5,229 nt of DNA. Origin: an uncultured Fimbriimonadales bacterium. GTDB taxonomy: Bacteria; Armatimonadota; Fimbriimonadia; Fimbriimonadales; GBS-DC. The notes beneath the pieces were generated by a model. That model did no database searches. It worked only from the letters and a program-made list of their open reading frames with translations, and was not told the DNA's origin. Positions within the stretch are counted from its first letter, which is position 1. Each line of letters begins with the position of its first letter. The stretch lies in NCBI GenBank assembly GCA_937934465.1, contig CALGZO010000106.1:1-5229 (forward strand), read 5' to 3'. The position numbers were made by a program, and so were the translations under genes. Positions 5,101-5,229 of the stretch are shown here, in pieces.

Positions 5101-5229
5101 CTAAAACCCCGCCCAAGCGAAATAGGCTCGCACCCAGCCTGACAGCGCGTCGCCGAAGAGCATCACGATTAGCGCGCCCACCGCCAAAAACGGACCGAAC
5201 GGCAGCATCGTAGGCGTCTCTTCAAATGC
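5101..5229 (-). CDS. Prepilin peptidase (type IV leader peptidase, A24 family), C-terminal part
   Basis: Reading the minus strand from the right edge gives 42 codons ending in TAG at 5103-5101; the 5' part lies outside the window. The peptide contains TMLPFGPFLAVGALIVMLFG, the conserved last membrane segment of PilD/GspO/ComC prepilin peptidases (typically PFGPFLALGAL...LFG). A short tail rich in Trp, Phe and Tyr (SGWVRAYFAWAGF) follows, as is usual at the end of this family. These integral membrane aspartyl proteases cut and N-methylate type IV prepilins and pseudopilins at the inner face of the membrane. The catalytic Asp residues are upstream and not visible. The gene converges on the operon, with 453 bases between the two stop codons. 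The call rests on one motif, but a distinctive one in the right position. Confidence 0.82.
   Translation of the reverse strand, partial: AFEETPTMLPFGPFLAVGALIVMLFGDALSGWVRAYFAWAGF

Noticed and set aside
4388..5142. Long open frames on both strands across the repeat region, with repeated peptides
   Set aside because: They arise from the tandem repeats. The 36-bp period keeps one frame open, while the 76-bp period shifts frame at each unit, so the peptide motifs jump between frames. None has a good ribosome binding site or a known domain, and some run antisense into the corC-like gene.

Overview
The window is a GC-rich bacterial chromosome segment. It carries a compact left-to-right operon of five genes, then a 453-base gene-free stretch filled with palindromic tandem repeats, then the 3' end of a convergent gene cut by the right edge. 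All genes look chromosomal and vertically inherited: ribosomal protein, YbeY, undecaprenol kinase, a 7TM-HD phosphodiesterase, a CBS/CorC membrane protein and a prepilin peptidase. I see no transposase, integrase, phage, CRISPR or RNA gene. bS21, a PgpH-like gene next to ybeY and dgkA, a TTG start and many short palindromic repeats fit a deep-branching, possibly thermophilic lineage such as Armatimonadota (Fimbriimonadales-like). That placement is an inference with low to moderate confidence.

Layout. Bases 1-114 hold a sigma-70-type promoter and a leader that can fold. rpsU (115-282, TTG start) encodes bS21. It is followed after 15 nt, in the same frame, by a membrane HD-domain phosphodiesterase gene (298-1812) that resembles pgpH but lacks the large extracellular domain. 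ybeY (1796-2368) overlaps it by 17 nt. A fused undecaprenol kinase/PAP2-like phosphatase gene (2355-3158) overlaps ybeY by 14 nt. A CNNM/DUF21-CBS-CorC_HlyC gene (3175-4647) follows behind a strong Shine-Dalgarno sequence. The overlaps and the absence of internal terminators support one transcript.

Bases 4648-5100 contain no credible gene. They hold three 36-bp tandem units, three 76-bp tandem units and a 37-bp partial unit, built from two different perfect hairpins. Hairpin A has arms CGACGCCA/TGGCGTCG; hairpin B has arms CTTGGACA/TGTCCAAG. Both share the same 8-base centre, CATTCCTG, read on opposite strands. This is the most unusual structure in the window. At 5101-5229 on the minus strand lies the C-terminal 42 codons of a type IV prepilin peptidase, with no start in the window.

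Together the operon links translation and rRNA quality (bS21, YbeY), probable cyclic-di-AMP breakdown (PgpH-like), lipid-carrier recycling for the cell wall (kinase/phosphatase fusion) and probable divalent-cation transport (CorC-like). This is a variant of the pgpH-ybeY-dgkA neighbourhood known from Gram-positive bacteria, with rpsU where phoH is often found.
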